DNA of 64,000 nt. Source: an uncultured Bacteroidales bacterium (GTDB lineage Bacteria > Bacteroidota > Bacteroidia > Bacteroidales > UBA932). A model generated the notes under the pieces. That model saw only the letters and a list, made by a program, of their open reading frames with translations. It searched no databases and was not told the origin of the DNA. Shown here in pieces: positions 18,301 through 26,612 of the stretch. The position numbers and the translations under genes were made by a program. The DNA lies in NCBI GenBank assembly GCA_944325765.1, contig CALVBH010000021.1, forward strand, positions 1-64,000. The letters run 5' to 3'. Within the stretch, counting starts at the first letter, position 1. Every line of letters starts with the position of its first letter.

Positions 18301-18585
18301 TTTATGGAAAAGCAGTCCGATGACGAAGATTTTACCAGGACAATGACGGCGTTGGTGTTGCTCCGCTGCACATTGGACTTTATCTGGAGCGGATATGCCC
18401 CGCTTCTTGCCTTGAATACCCCTGAAGGTGACGGAGGTTTTGTGTACCGCTACCGTAACCGCGTACCGCGAGAATTCCTGGACCGGACAGCCCAAATGTT
18501 CGAAACCGGCACCGCCGTCCTTTTTCCCGACCATAAAATCGCCATGGATCTGAGATGCCGGCAGGGATACAGGTTCAAGGAGTGA
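15391..18585 (+). CDS. TIR domain - Sel1 repeat protein
   Basis: 1064 residues, cytoplasmic (no signal or membrane segment). Residues about 5-135 are a TIR domain (FISYSSKNK, CWIAPRNVVPGEGFGGNIVKAI, SSHVANEVDRAF). Glu76 is at the place of the catalytic glutamate of NAD-cleaving TIRs. After a linker, about 190-790 hold ten or more Sel1-like repeats, for example GFMYEDGIGVEMDLEKAKEY and NSVGNMHYNGKGCLQDYALA. The last 220 residues fit no family I know. TIR-repeat proteins in bacteria often act as NADase effectors in phage defence or signalling. That role is inferred. It stands alone apart from the divergent ThiL-like gene. Confidence 0.85.
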   Translation: MEENLVFISYSSKNKTVADAVCHILEENGIPCWIAPRNVVPGEGFGGNIVKAIRQCSLMILIYSADSNRSSHVANEVDRAFSANKTIIPFAMDDTPMNDDFDYYLSRKHWLVAYPDYREKLQPLVEAVAKNLGIDLNIRAGIAAAGQAAADTVIQVQTEEKSGRYDRQYENAEKALLKYDMETAFSELLDPALEGDAQARSLMARITQYRSRLWLVDKMYFRKIKNVADAGNAYAQYLVGQFYRYRELDDAEGFRYLEMSAEQDCPYGLVQLSEFYAVGDYVEADAEKVYELLNRAVDTGNVWAKFALAKEYLHAWILKRNVNRGMILLRQCMDAGIPESYSRMGFMYEDGIGVEMDLEKAKEYYLKAIDCGFQEAYKELACLYLWDWKMNEELPEESVRKGVSYLRKGAEAGVSNCIAMLAMCYETGTGVPEMPEQAYLWYKKAARLGDRSAMNSVGNMHYNGKGCLQDYALAWEWFEKGAAMNYNASFEMLGKMCLQNEAPAGKKQSDCIGYYEAAARLGGYAGMDSAKQLYNIFRSRTLEKDPLLVYPVDIYVEYDWAEKDDRRAMGYLKMAASQDTSGESQFIYGTLLCDSGSVFMDIFEGLKYLKEAAEKGMLRACVKLAELHIEGVWVDKDESLAEDYLTQAAEKGSAEACFELGMLKARQADKMIEAKEPDERIKPLVDEACALFEKSKDTELWDKDIVMLLFDFESYAGREKLKSLFDLIVRKRADDGCVQAMVDCGVFAYMPVFGGEKDLGKCRSLWEKAARLGFNPGIVDLAQLCQGDILGERVEDSSYIDIPEAAYWFSFAENGLKERNRLMESGRAYVLDYELNGQIPASPDYLKWIFLNRNDALFTPENSLQVFSQNSGTPAGAMSESSSMPENLNNLFRTITDLHLNKIRDSGYLPYDVPDLEEKDMYPYLSFGKMHELQQFCADTWLFIKRKAVGILPGIADLTFMACDAEKLTDFMEKQSDDEDFTRTMTALVLLRCTLDFIWSGYAPLLALNTPEGDGGFVYRYRNRVPREFLDRTAQMFETGTAVLFPDHKIAMDLRCRQGYRFKE

Positions 18586-18601
18586 GAAACGAAATTTTGA
18601 T

Positions 18602-18609
18602 TAACTTTG
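18602..18609 (+). promoter_or_regulatory. Candidate -7 box for the secreted nuclease/phosphatase gene
   Basis: TAACTTTG, matching TAnnTTTG, 25 bp before the ATG at 18635 and 16 bp after the TIR-Sel1 stop. No convincing -33 box. Confidence 0.4.
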
Positions 18610-18634
18610 AGGTGTTAGGGTAAAAACTACTGAA

Positions 18635-19468
18635 ATGAGACTGAAAATCCTGCTTTTGCTGGCTTTCGTACCGGCTTTTTTCTGCACGGCCAGACCGTCG
18701 CAGCTGACCAAACTTACAGTTATGTCTTTCAATATCCGTTATGGTGATGCTGATGACGGGACCAATTCCTGGCAGTTCCGTTACCCCGGGACGGTTTTCA
18801 TGATAGAAGACCAGCGCCCCGATGTGTTCGGCCTGCAGGAAGCCCTGGACTATCAGGTGTTTTTCATAGAAGAAAACTGCAGGGATTACAAGTACGTGGG
18901 CGTGGGACGTGAGGACGGCCGCAGCGAAGGCGAACACATGGCCATATTCTACAACAAAAAGAAAGTTTCTCTCCGTAAATGGGGGACTTTCTGGCTTTCA
19001 GAGACTCCGGACGAGCCTTCACTCGGATGGGACGGCGCCTGCAGGAGGACGATGACCTGGGCCCTGATGAAGGAAAAGAAGTCCGGAAAGAAGTTCTTTT
19101 TCGTGGACACTCATCTGGATCACGTGGGCAGGACAGCTCAGTCGGAAGGCATCAGGCTGGTACTGTCCAAAATAGCGGAGATGAACAGGAACAATTTTCC
19201 TGTAGTCCTCGTGGGGGATTTCAATCTAACACCGGATGACCAGGTAGTAGCCGAAGTCGAAAAGACGATGAAGAATGCACGGAAAATCGCTGCTGTGACC
19301 GACAGTAAAGGTACCTACAACGACTGGGGCAAGGCATCCGAGATTATCGACTATATATTCTACAGCGGATTCAAGTCCTGTACGCTGTTCGAGACGGTTA
19401 CCTCTCCGTATGCCGACAGGAAATTTATCTCTGATCATCATCCTGTAAAGGCTGTCCTGGTATTTTGA
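18635..19468 (+). CDS. Secreted endonuclease/exonuclease/phosphatase-family protein
   Basis: 277 residues with a signal peptide (MRLKILLLLAFVPAFFCTA) and one EEP domain. Seen are MSFNIRYGDADDG, QRPDVFGLQEAL (metal glutamate), DTHLDHVG, VLVGDFNLTPDD and the terminal SDHHPVKA catalytic histidine. All the catalytic residues are present. Family members cut nucleic acids, or phosphate esters such as sphingomyelin or phosphoinositides; exported Bacteroidales versions are mostly uncharacterised. Substrate unknown. It converges on dnaE. Confidence 0.9.
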   Translation: MRLKILLLLAFVPAFFCTARPSQLTKLTVMSFNIRYGDADDGTNSWQFRYPGTVFMIEDQRPDVFGLQEALDYQVFFIEENCRDYKYVGVGREDGRSEGEHMAIFYNKKKVSLRKWGTFWLSETPDEPSLGWDGACRRTMTWALMKEKKSGKKFFFVDTHLDHVGRTAQSEGIRLVLSKIAEMNRNNFPVVLVGDFNLTPDDQVVAEVEKTMKNARKIAAVTDSKGTYNDWGKASEIIDYIFYSGFKSCTLFETVTSPYADRKFISDHHPVKAVLVF

Positions 19469-19505
19469 GGGGACCCAAACGGCAGGAGTCCCATGAGCGG
19501 AACAC

Positions 19506-22500
19506 CTATTTCGTGATGACGGAATAATTTATGTTGAGGTCTTCCAGGTCGCTGATAAACGGATCGTTGACGGCGATACGGAACTTTTTCGACAGGAATT
19601 CTATTTTGTATCGGGTCTGAGGGTCGTACAGAAACATTGACAGAGGCACGGTGCCGGCGTTCTTCTTGACGACGGCCACGAGTCTCTGTCTGAACTCATC
19701 GTTCAGCATATTCGTGTTCAGGTTTATGACGAACCCCTTTATGAGACTGCTGCCGATATTGCCCAACAGGGATATTTTCTTTATTTTCAACACGTAAGGA
19801 GGATTTCCCTTTATTTTACGCTCCTCTGGTCGGACGAAATACTTTTCTTCTATGCTGCCTTCGATGAAGACCGGGGTGTACATCTGCAGGTATTGCATGA
19901 AAGCCTCGTGGTCTCTTCCGAACAGGGCGAATTCATAACTTCCGCTGAAATCCTCGATGACGGTCTTGGACCACGGCGCCCCGCTCTTGCTCGTGAGAAT
20001 CTGTACGTTGGTGATGTATCCGGCGAGTTTTATCTTTACGGATTTCTTTTCCCTGTCGCATTGGCTTATCAGGTCCTGGATATCCGTCAGGGTGCAGTCG
20101 GTGAACTGTTTGATTTCGAATCTGTATTTGTCGAGCGGGTGGGCCGAAAGGTACATTCCGACCAGTTCCTTTTCCTTTTTCAGCATTTCCATGGTAGAGT
20201 CTTCCTGCTGGTCGGAAACTGTCGGTTCGGGCATTTCCGGGCGTTTCGGCCGGGTTTCCTCCATCTCGCCGAAAAGTGAATTCGCCGAATTCATCCTGTC
20301 GCGGGAGAAAAGGGCGGCGTATTTCAGCAGTTCGTCGACGAACAGGTCTCCGGATTTGGCTGTCAGATGGTATTGTGACCGTTTGTAGCCGAAACTGTCG
20401 AATGCACCGGAGTAGAGCAGGGCTTCGAACGATTTCTTGTTTATGAGTCCTCCCATCCGCTCCACGAAGTCCCAGATGTCTGCAAAAGGCCCGTTTTTCT
20501 CCCTTTCTTCGAGGAGGGCCTTGACGATGTTGTCTCCGAACCCTTTTATTCCTCCGAGACCGAAGCGGATATTGCCATCCTTGTTTACGGTAAAACGTGC
20601 GTCACTCTCGTTTATGTCCGGATTCAGGACTTTTATCCGCGACTTCTTGCAGTCATCCATTATCTTCTTGATCTCATCCATGTTGGAGAGATTCTTGCTG
20701 AGGTTGGCAGCCTGGAATTCGGCAGGGTAGTGCGCCTTCAGATAACCTGTCTGATAGCTGACCCAGGCATAGCAGGTCGCATGGGATTTGTTGAAGGCAT
20801 ACTGGGCGAATTTTTCCCAGTCAGCCCAGATTTTCTCCAGAATTTCTTTCGGATGTCCGTTCTTTATACCTCCTTCGAGATAAAGGTCCTTCAGGGAATT
20901 CATGACATCTATCATCTTCTTTCCCATGGCCTTTCTCAGTTTGTCCGCCTGGCCTTTCGTGAAGCCTGCAAGTTTCTGGGACAGCAGCATGACCTGCTCC
21001 TGGTACACGGTCACTCCATACGTGTCCTGCAGGAATTCTTCCATTTCCGGCAGGTCGTATTCGATTTTCTCCGTTCCCTGCTTGCGGGCGACGAATGAAG
21101 GGATATAGTCCATAGGTCCCGGCCTGTAGAGCGCGTTCATCGCTATCAGGTCCTCGAACCGTGTCGGCTGGAGCTTCTGCAGCCACTCTTTCATTCCTGG
21201 AGATTCGAACTGGAACACGCTGGTAGTATCTCCGCGGCCGTAGAGCCTGTAGGTCTCTTCATCGTCTATCGGGATACTCTCGATGTCGATATCGGTACCG
21301 TGCGTCTTTCTGATGGTTTCGAGGCATTCCTTGATGATGGACAGGGTCTTTAGCCCCAGAAAGTCCATTTTCAGCATTCCGACCTCCTCGATGAAGCTGC
21401 CCTCGTACTGGGAAACCCATACATCGAGACCGGTAGCCTTGTCCGCAGCGATGGTGATGGGGATATAGTCGGTCAGGTCCCCTCGTCCGATAATCATCGC
21501 GCAGGCATGCACTCCGGTCTGGCGGATGCTTCCCTCTAATGCCACGGCATATCTCAGGACCTCTTTGGTGAGTCCGGAGCCGTTTTCATACTCGTTTTTC
21601 AGATCGGGCGAGTATTTCACGCAGTTGCTCAGCTTGGGCTTGAATTCCTTTTTCACCCGCACCTTTTTCGTGCTGCCGTCAGGCTGCTTCACTTCTTCCT
21701 CCACATCGGCTTCGAACGGCTTGTCCGGAACCATTTTGGTGAGCCTGTTGGCCTCGTCGATACTCATGTTGCTGATACGTGCGACATCCTTGATAGCCAT
21801 CTTGGCAGCCATCGTACCGAAAGTAACCACATGCGAAACGTGGTCTTTGCCGTAGGTGTCTTCCACGTATTTGAATACCTTGTACCGGCCGTCATCATCG
21901 AAGTCTATGTCGATATCAGGCATCGATATACGGTCGGGGTTCAGGAAACGCTCGAAAAGGAGCTGATATTTTATCGGGTCGATGTTGGTGATACCGAGGC
22001 AATACGCTACCGCCGAACCCGCTGCCGAGCCTCTGCCCGGACCGACGGATATTCCCTGACGGCGTGCCGCCGCAATAAAGTCCTGGACTATGAGGAAGTA
22101 GTCCGGAAATCCCATCCTGCAGATGGTCTTGAGCTCGAAATCAATCCGCTCCGCCTGCTCCTGAGTCAATGTCCCGTATCTCCGTTCTGCACCCTTGTAG
22201 CAAAGTTCGCAGAGGTAGGCCACGGAATACGTGAAGGCTTCGCCGCGGTCGTTCCCTTCCTTGTCGCAGCGTCCGGCATCTATGACTTCTTTGTATTTTT
22301 CGAGATATTTTTCTTTCTCCGCGAGGAAACTGTCCTCTATTCTGAAGACGGGAAGGACGTGTCCCCTGTCGATTTTATAGTTTTCGATTTTGTCGAAAAT
22401 TTCCATGGTATTCGACAGCGCTTCCGGGTGGTCCGGAAACAGGGCCGCCATCTCCTCCTCGCTTTTGAGGTATTCCTGTTGGGTGTAGCGGAGCCTTTTC

Positions 22501-23225
22501 GGGTCGTCTATGTTTGCATTGGTAGTCAGACAGATCAGCCTGTCATGGACAGGCCCGTCCTCTCTGTTTACGAAGTGTACGTCATTGGTGGCCACCACTT
22601 TGACCCCGGTCTTTTCGGCCAGCCGGTAAATGCCTTCATTCGAAATACGCTGACGTTCGTAGACGTCGAGCGAAAGGCCCGGGACTTCCGTCCTGTGCAG
22701 CTGGACTTCGAGGTAATAATCGTCTCCGAATACCTTTTTATGCCATTCAATGGCTTTTTCAGCAGCTTCCATATCGCCCGCGATGATGTTTTTCGGGATT
22801 TCTCCCGCAATGCAGGCGGAGCAGCATACCAGGTCCCCGGCATATTTTTCCACCACGCTGTGGGAAACTCTCGGCTTCCCGTAGTACATGCCTTCGATGT
22901 GCCCGGTCGAGACTATTTTCATCAGGTTCCTGTAGCCGTTGTAGTTTTTGGCCAAGAGAATCAGGTGGTAATACTCCCTGTGGTCCTTGTCCTTTATGGT
23001 ATGGTCATATTTGGAAACATAGATTTCGCAGCCGATTATGGGCTTCACCTCAGGATATTTCGCGGCGTACTTGAAAAATTCCTTTACTCCGAACATGTTC
23101 CCGTGATCCGTAATGGCTATCCCGGGCATTCCGAGTTCCTTTGCCCTCTGGAAGAGCTTTTCTATCGAAGAGAGACCGTCGAGGATGGAATATTGCGTAT
23201 GTACGTGAAGGTGGACGAAAGACAT
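19506..23225 (-). CDS. dnaE: DNA polymerase III alpha subunit
   Basis: 1239-residue replicative polymerase of the DnaE type. An N-terminal PHP domain (FVHLHVHTQYSILDG) is followed by the palm with GPGRGSAAGSAVAY and the catalytic PDIDIDFDDDGR, the fingers, a tandem helix-hairpin-helix region (FGLGGIKGFGDNIVKALLEE) and an OB fold near 1040-1120. Start MSFVHLHVH at 23225 is chosen. The longer frame to 23261 runs back through a -7 box at 23251-23258. Convergent with the secreted EEP gene, and downstream of secDF on the same strand. Confidence 0.97.
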   Translation of the reverse strand: MSFVHLHVHTQYSILDGLSSIEKLFQRAKELGMPGIAITDHGNMFGVKEFFKYAAKYPEVKPIIGCEIYVSKYDHTIKDKDHREYYHLILLAKNYNGYRNLMKIVSTGHIEGMYYGKPRVSHSVVEKYAGDLVCCSACIAGEIPKNIIAGDMEAAEKAIEWHKKVFGDDYYLEVQLHRTEVPGLSLDVYERQRISNEGIYRLAEKTGVKVVATNDVHFVNREDGPVHDRLICLTTNANIDDPKRLRYTQQEYLKSEEEMAALFPDHPEALSNTMEIFDKIENYKIDRGHVLPVFRIEDSFLAEKEKYLEKYKEVIDAGRCDKEGNDRGEAFTYSVAYLCELCYKGAERRYGTLTQEQAERIDFELKTICRMGFPDYFLIVQDFIAAARRQGISVGPGRGSAAGSAVAYCLGITNIDPIKYQLLFERFLNPDRISMPDIDIDFDDDGRYKVFKYVEDTYGKDHVSHVVTFGTMAAKMAIKDVARISNMSIDEANRLTKMVPDKPFEADVEEEVKQPDGSTKKVRVKKEFKPKLSNCVKYSPDLKNEYENGSGLTKEVLRYAVALEGSIRQTGVHACAMIIGRGDLTDYIPITIAADKATGLDVWVSQYEGSFIEEVGMLKMDFLGLKTLSIIKECLETIRKTHGTDIDIESIPIDDEETYRLYGRGDTTSVFQFESPGMKEWLQKLQPTRFEDLIAMNALYRPGPMDYIPSFVARKQGTEKIEYDLPEMEEFLQDTYGVTVYQEQVMLLSQKLAGFTKGQADKLRKAMGKKMIDVMNSLKDLYLEGGIKNGHPKEILEKIWADWEKFAQYAFNKSHATCYAWVSYQTGYLKAHYPAEFQAANLSKNLSNMDEIKKIMDDCKKSRIKVLNPDINESDARFTVNKDGNIRFGLGGIKGFGDNIVKALLEEREKNGPFADIWDFVERMGGLINKKSFEALLYSGAFDSFGYKRSQYHLTAKSGDLFVDELLKYAALFSRDRMNSANSLFGEMEETRPKRPEMPEPTVSDQQEDSTMEMLKKEKELVGMYLSAHPLDKYRFEIKQFTDCTLTDIQDLISQCDREKKSVKIKLAGYITNVQILTSKSGAPWSKTVIEDFSGSYEFALFGRDHEAFMQYLQMYTPVFIEGSIEEKYFVRPEERKIKGNPPYVLKIKKISLLGNIGSSLIKGFVINLNTNMLNDEFRQRLVAVVKKNAGTVPLSMFLYDPQTRYKIEFLSKKFRIAVNDPFISDLEDLNINYSVITK

Positions 23226-23250
23226 GTGACCGAACTTTTTGGTAGGAGGA

Positions 23251-23258
23251 CAAAGGTA
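23251..23258 (-). promoter_or_regulatory. -7 box for dnaE
   Basis: TACCTTTG on the minus strand. TTTG lies 22 bp further upstream, a slightly long spacer. The spacer contains the T-run and part of the stem of the secDF terminator. Confidence 0.6.
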
Positions 23259-23259
23259 C

Positions 23260-23311
23260 AAAAAAAGAGGAGTATGACCTCAAAGCCTGCTGACTTTTTG
23301 GTCATACTCCT
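23260..23311 (-). terminator. secDF terminator
   Basis: AGGAGTATGACC (23268-23279) and GGTCATACTCCT (23300-23311) form a perfect 12-bp stem, followed on the minus strand by CTTTTTTTG. It lies 64 bp after the secDF stop and runs into the dnaE promoter. Confidence 0.85.
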
Positions 23312-23320
23312 TGATTGAAG

Positions 23321-23329
23321 TTATCCACA
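23321..23329 (+). promoter_or_regulatory. Single DnaA-box sequence
   Basis: TTATCCACA, an exact DnaA-box match, between secDF and dnaE. It is a lone copy, so it may be chance or may tune expression. It is not evidence of an origin. Confidence 0.35.
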
Positions 23330-23374
23330 ACTGCTGCATGTTCCGGCCGCATATCCGTGCCGCCGGAGCCGGGA

Positions 23375-26300
23375 CTATTTCCTGGCTGCGAGCTGTTTCT
23401 TTTCCAGCTTCCTCTGTACCGCCATGGTAACGTCGTACATGATAGGCGTGGCGATGAAGATGGATGCGTATGTACCTACTGCGATACCGACGCAGAGAGC
23501 CACAGCCATACCGCGGATTACCTCGCCTCCGAAGATGGCGATGGCTATCATCACGATCAGGGTCGTGAGACTGGTATTCATGGTACGGGACAGGGTGCTG
23601 TTCAGAGCCTGGTTCGCGTTCACGTCGAACGGCATCTTAGGATGCAGCGTCTTGTATTCGCGGATTCGGTCGAAAATCACCACGGTATCGTTTATGGCGT
23701 AACCGATGATGGTCAGCACGGCAGCGATGAATGTCTGGTCGACATCGAGGCTGAACGGCAGGATACCGGAGAATATCGAGAAGAATCCGACTACGATTAT
23801 CGCCGTGTGAGCCAGGCCAAGCACACCTCCCAGACCCCAGGTCCACTTCTTGAACCTGATGGCTATGTAGATGAAGATGACAAGCAGGGCGATGACTACG
23901 GCTATGATTGCATCACGTTTCATATCGTCCGCGATGGAAGCATCCACCTTGTCGGAACTGATGATACCGTTAGGGTTTACAGCAGTGGAAGTAAACAGGT
24001 CGAGATTCATTTCACCTGCGTAGAATCCTTTGACCGCGTTGAAGAGTTTCTCCTCTACGGCAGCATCGGCCTCCGAAGACTTGTCACCGATCATATACTG
24101 GGTAGTGATTTTCATCTGGCTTTCACCGCCGAACTGCTTGGCTTCCACACCGCCGTCGAATTCCTTCAAGAGGGATGCCCTGACTTCTTCTACAGACACC
24201 GGCTGGTCGAACCTTACTACGAAAGTACGTCCTCCTGCGAAGTCCACACCGTAGGTGAAGCCCTTGGTGAACATGGATACGATGCAGATGACGATGATTA
24301 TCGAAGATATGGTGTAGGTGTACTTTCTCTTGCTGAGGAAGTTGAATGTAGTGTTCTGCAGGAAGTTCCTGGTCAGCTTGTTGTCGAAAGTGATGTTCTT
24401 GCCTTTTGCCAGTCTGTCATCGATGATGATACGTGAGATGAAGATGGACGTGAACACGGAAGTGATTATACCGATGATCAGCGTAGTGGCGAAGCCCTGT
24501 ACCGGACCGGAACCGAAGATGAAGAGGACGATACCTGTAAGGATGGTGGTTATCTGTCCGTCTATGATGGCTGAATATGCGTTGGAGTAACCGTCAGCGA
24601 CAGCCTTGCTCAGACCCTTGCCGGAGCGCAGCTCCTCCTTGATTCGCTCATATATGATGACGTTTGCATCCACCGCCATACCGAGGGTCAGCACGAGACC
24701 GGCGATACCTGGCAATGTCAGCACGGCGGAGAACGATACCAGTGTACCGAACAGCAGAAGCACGTTGCACAGAAGTGCGCAGTCGGCTATCAGACCTGCC
24801 CCGTGGTAGAAGAATACCATATAGAGCAGAACGAGAAGGAATGCGATGGCGAATGAAATGAATCCGGCATTGATGGATTCCGCACCGAGGGACGGACCTA
24901 CCACCTGTTCCTGTACGATTTTGGCAGGAGCCGGCAGAGTACCGGATTTCAGTACGTTCACGAGGTCTTCAGCCTCTTCGAGGGTGAAGTTTCCGCTGAT
25001 CTGGGAGTTTCCTCCGGTGATTTCGGTGTTGACCACAGGATGAGAGTAGACCATGTTGTCGAGAACGATGGCTATCTGCCTGTTGATATTGTCCTTGGTA
25101 AGTCTTGCCCAAACCTTGGCGGCCTCGGCGCTCATGGACATGGATACTTCAGGGCTGGCACCGTTGTACTGTACGCGTGCATCCGTGATGAACTTCTGGT
25201 TTCTTTCACCCTGCAGGGCTGCCTCTCCGTTAAGGGATGCCTTGATGGCCACGAGTTCGTACTGGTTGTTGTCGAACGGTTTCACTGACCACATCGGGAT
25301 GAGGTCGTCAGGGAAGAGAGCCTTTATCTCAGGCATATTCAGGATTCTGTTCACCTTGGCTGTATCGCTGAAGTGTGCATAACCCATAGTCGCCCCTCTC
25401 ATCACGCTGCCGGTCTGGTCTACCGGCGGTATAAGTACGGCAAAGAGAGGGTTTTCCTTTCTGTAGGTGGCGAGGTCTGCGTTTTCGGCAGCCTGGGCTT
25501 CCAGCTCCTCTGCCAGAATATCTTTTTCCTCATCGTCCGCAGGGATCTCTGCCGCCGTTTCTTCTACGGTATTTTCAGCCTCCAACTGGGCTGCCAGACC
25601 GTTGGCTTCCGTCATGTACTGGAAAATTTCGGAAGTCTCGTAGGTCGTCCAGAATTCGAGCGACGCCGTTCCCTGAAGGAGTTTCCTCACACGTTCAGGC
25701 TCCTTGACTCCTGGCAGCTCTACGAGGATACGGCCGGTATTGCCCACTTTCTGGATATTTGGCTGCGTGACGCCGAAACGGTCCACCCTGTTCCTGAGCA
25801 CCTCGAACGAATTCGCGATGGCGCTTTCCGCCTCAGTGCGGATAAGGCCGATGATTTCAGCATCGGTGGATTCGAGTTTCTTGTTCTCGGTCTTGTTCTT
25901 CCTGTCCAGACCTATGAATATGTTGGACAGCCTCTGGCCGTTCGAGCATTCGCTCCAGGCTTCTTCGAACAGCGTGATGAAATCCGTTCCGGAAGTCTTG
26001 CTGCGTTCCAGGGCAGTGGCGAAAGCCTGCTGGTATTCGGGAGACATGCTGTTTTCGGCGAGAGCCTGCACGACATCCTCCAACTGCACCTGAAGCATCA
26101 CGTTCATACCGCCCTTGAGGTCGAGTCCGAGATTTATCTCCTTTTCCCTGACATCATCGAAAGTGTATCCGAAGTATACCTTCTGGGATGAGATGGAGTC
26201 CAGATACCATCTGTTCTGTTCTTTTCTGATGGAGTCGAGCACGTATGCCTTGTCCACATCGGGAATTTTACCGTATGCAGCGCTTGCCTTGAAATTCTCT

Positions 26301-26428
26301 ACCGCATTTTCGGCATATTTTACAGCCTTGTTCTCGTTGATTTTGGTCACAACGGTAAACATCAGCTGCCAAATGCAGGCAAGAGCAAGAAGTATCGCTA
26401 CAAATTTGATTGCACCTTTGCTTTGCAT
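23375..26428 (-). CDS. secDF: Fused protein translocase subunit SecDF
   Basis: 1017 residues joining SecD and SecF in one polypeptide, the usual Bacteroidetes arrangement. It uses the proton gradient to pull secreted proteins across the inner membrane after SecYEG. It has two RND-like halves. The SecD half has LGLDLKGGMNVMLQV near residue 100, a long acidic insertion around residues 285-320, and helices from about 530. The SecF half starts near 650, with TYGVDFAGGRTFVVRF, YAINDTVVIFDRIRE and SRTMNTSLTTL. It ends in a strong terminator. Confidence 0.96.
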   Translation of the reverse strand: MQSKGAIKFVAILLALACIWQLMFTVVTKINENKAVKYAENAVENFKASAAYGKIPDVDKAYVLDSIRKEQNRWYLDSISSQKVYFGYTFDDVREKEINLGLDLKGGMNVMLQVQLEDVVQALAENSMSPEYQQAFATALERSKTSGTDFITLFEEAWSECSNGQRLSNIFIGLDRKNKTENKKLESTDAEIIGLIRTEAESAIANSFEVLRNRVDRFGVTQPNIQKVGNTGRILVELPGVKEPERVRKLLQGTASLEFWTTYETSEIFQYMTEANGLAAQLEAENTVEETAAEIPADDEEKDILAEELEAQAAENADLATYRKENPLFAVLIPPVDQTGSVMRGATMGYAHFSDTAKVNRILNMPEIKALFPDDLIPMWSVKPFDNNQYELVAIKASLNGEAALQGERNQKFITDARVQYNGASPEVSMSMSAEAAKVWARLTKDNINRQIAIVLDNMVYSHPVVNTEITGGNSQISGNFTLEEAEDLVNVLKSGTLPAPAKIVQEQVVGPSLGAESINAGFISFAIAFLLVLLYMVFFYHGAGLIADCALLCNVLLLFGTLVSFSAVLTLPGIAGLVLTLGMAVDANVIIYERIKEELRSGKGLSKAVADGYSNAYSAIIDGQITTILTGIVLFIFGSGPVQGFATTLIIGIITSVFTSIFISRIIIDDRLAKGKNITFDNKLTRNFLQNTTFNFLSKRKYTYTISSIIIVICIVSMFTKGFTYGVDFAGGRTFVVRFDQPVSVEEVRASLLKEFDGGVEAKQFGGESQMKITTQYMIGDKSSEADAAVEEKLFNAVKGFYAGEMNLDLFTSTAVNPNGIISSDKVDASIADDMKRDAIIAVVIALLVIFIYIAIRFKKWTWGLGGVLGLAHTAIIVVGFFSIFSGILPFSLDVDQTFIAAVLTIIGYAINDTVVIFDRIREYKTLHPKMPFDVNANQALNSTLSRTMNTSLTTLIVMIAIAIFGGEVIRGMAVALCVGIAVGTYASIFIATPIMYDVTMAVQRKLEKKQLAARK

Positions 26429-26507
26429 AATGTTATATTTAAATGATTATTATTCTTCTTTTTCGTCCCCGGAATCGACCATCAGTCCACAGGCACAAAA
26501 TAGGGCA

Positions 26508-26515
26508 CAAATTTA
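26508..26515 (-). promoter_or_regulatory. Candidate -7 box for secDF
   Basis: TAAATTTG on the minus strand, 79 bp before the secDF start. No TTTG -33 is seen. It leaves an AT-rich leader of about 75 bases. Confidence 0.4.
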
Positions 26516-26552
26516 CTATTTTTTTCTTAGAAACCGAGAAACGCCTGTAAAT

Positions 26553-26585
26553 TTTGAGGATTATTGAAACAGTTTCTTATTTTTG
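26553..26585 (+). promoter_or_regulatory. Promoter of the PD40/SPOR protein operon
   Basis: TTTG (26553-26556), 21 bases, then TATTTTTG (26578-26585): a full consensus Bacteroidetes promoter, 27 bp before the ATG at 26613. Confidence 0.8.
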
Positions 26586-26612
26586 TGTTTTCAAATCGGG
26601 TGAAACGCCAAT

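Noticed and set aside
21831..23318. 495-codon plus-strand frame opposite dnaE
   Set aside because: Antisense shadow of a high-confidence polymerase gene; composition is that of reverse-complement codons.
23321..23329. DnaA box as a sign of a replication origin
   Set aside because: A single box with no AT-rich unwinding region or cluster; listed only as a possible regulatory site.
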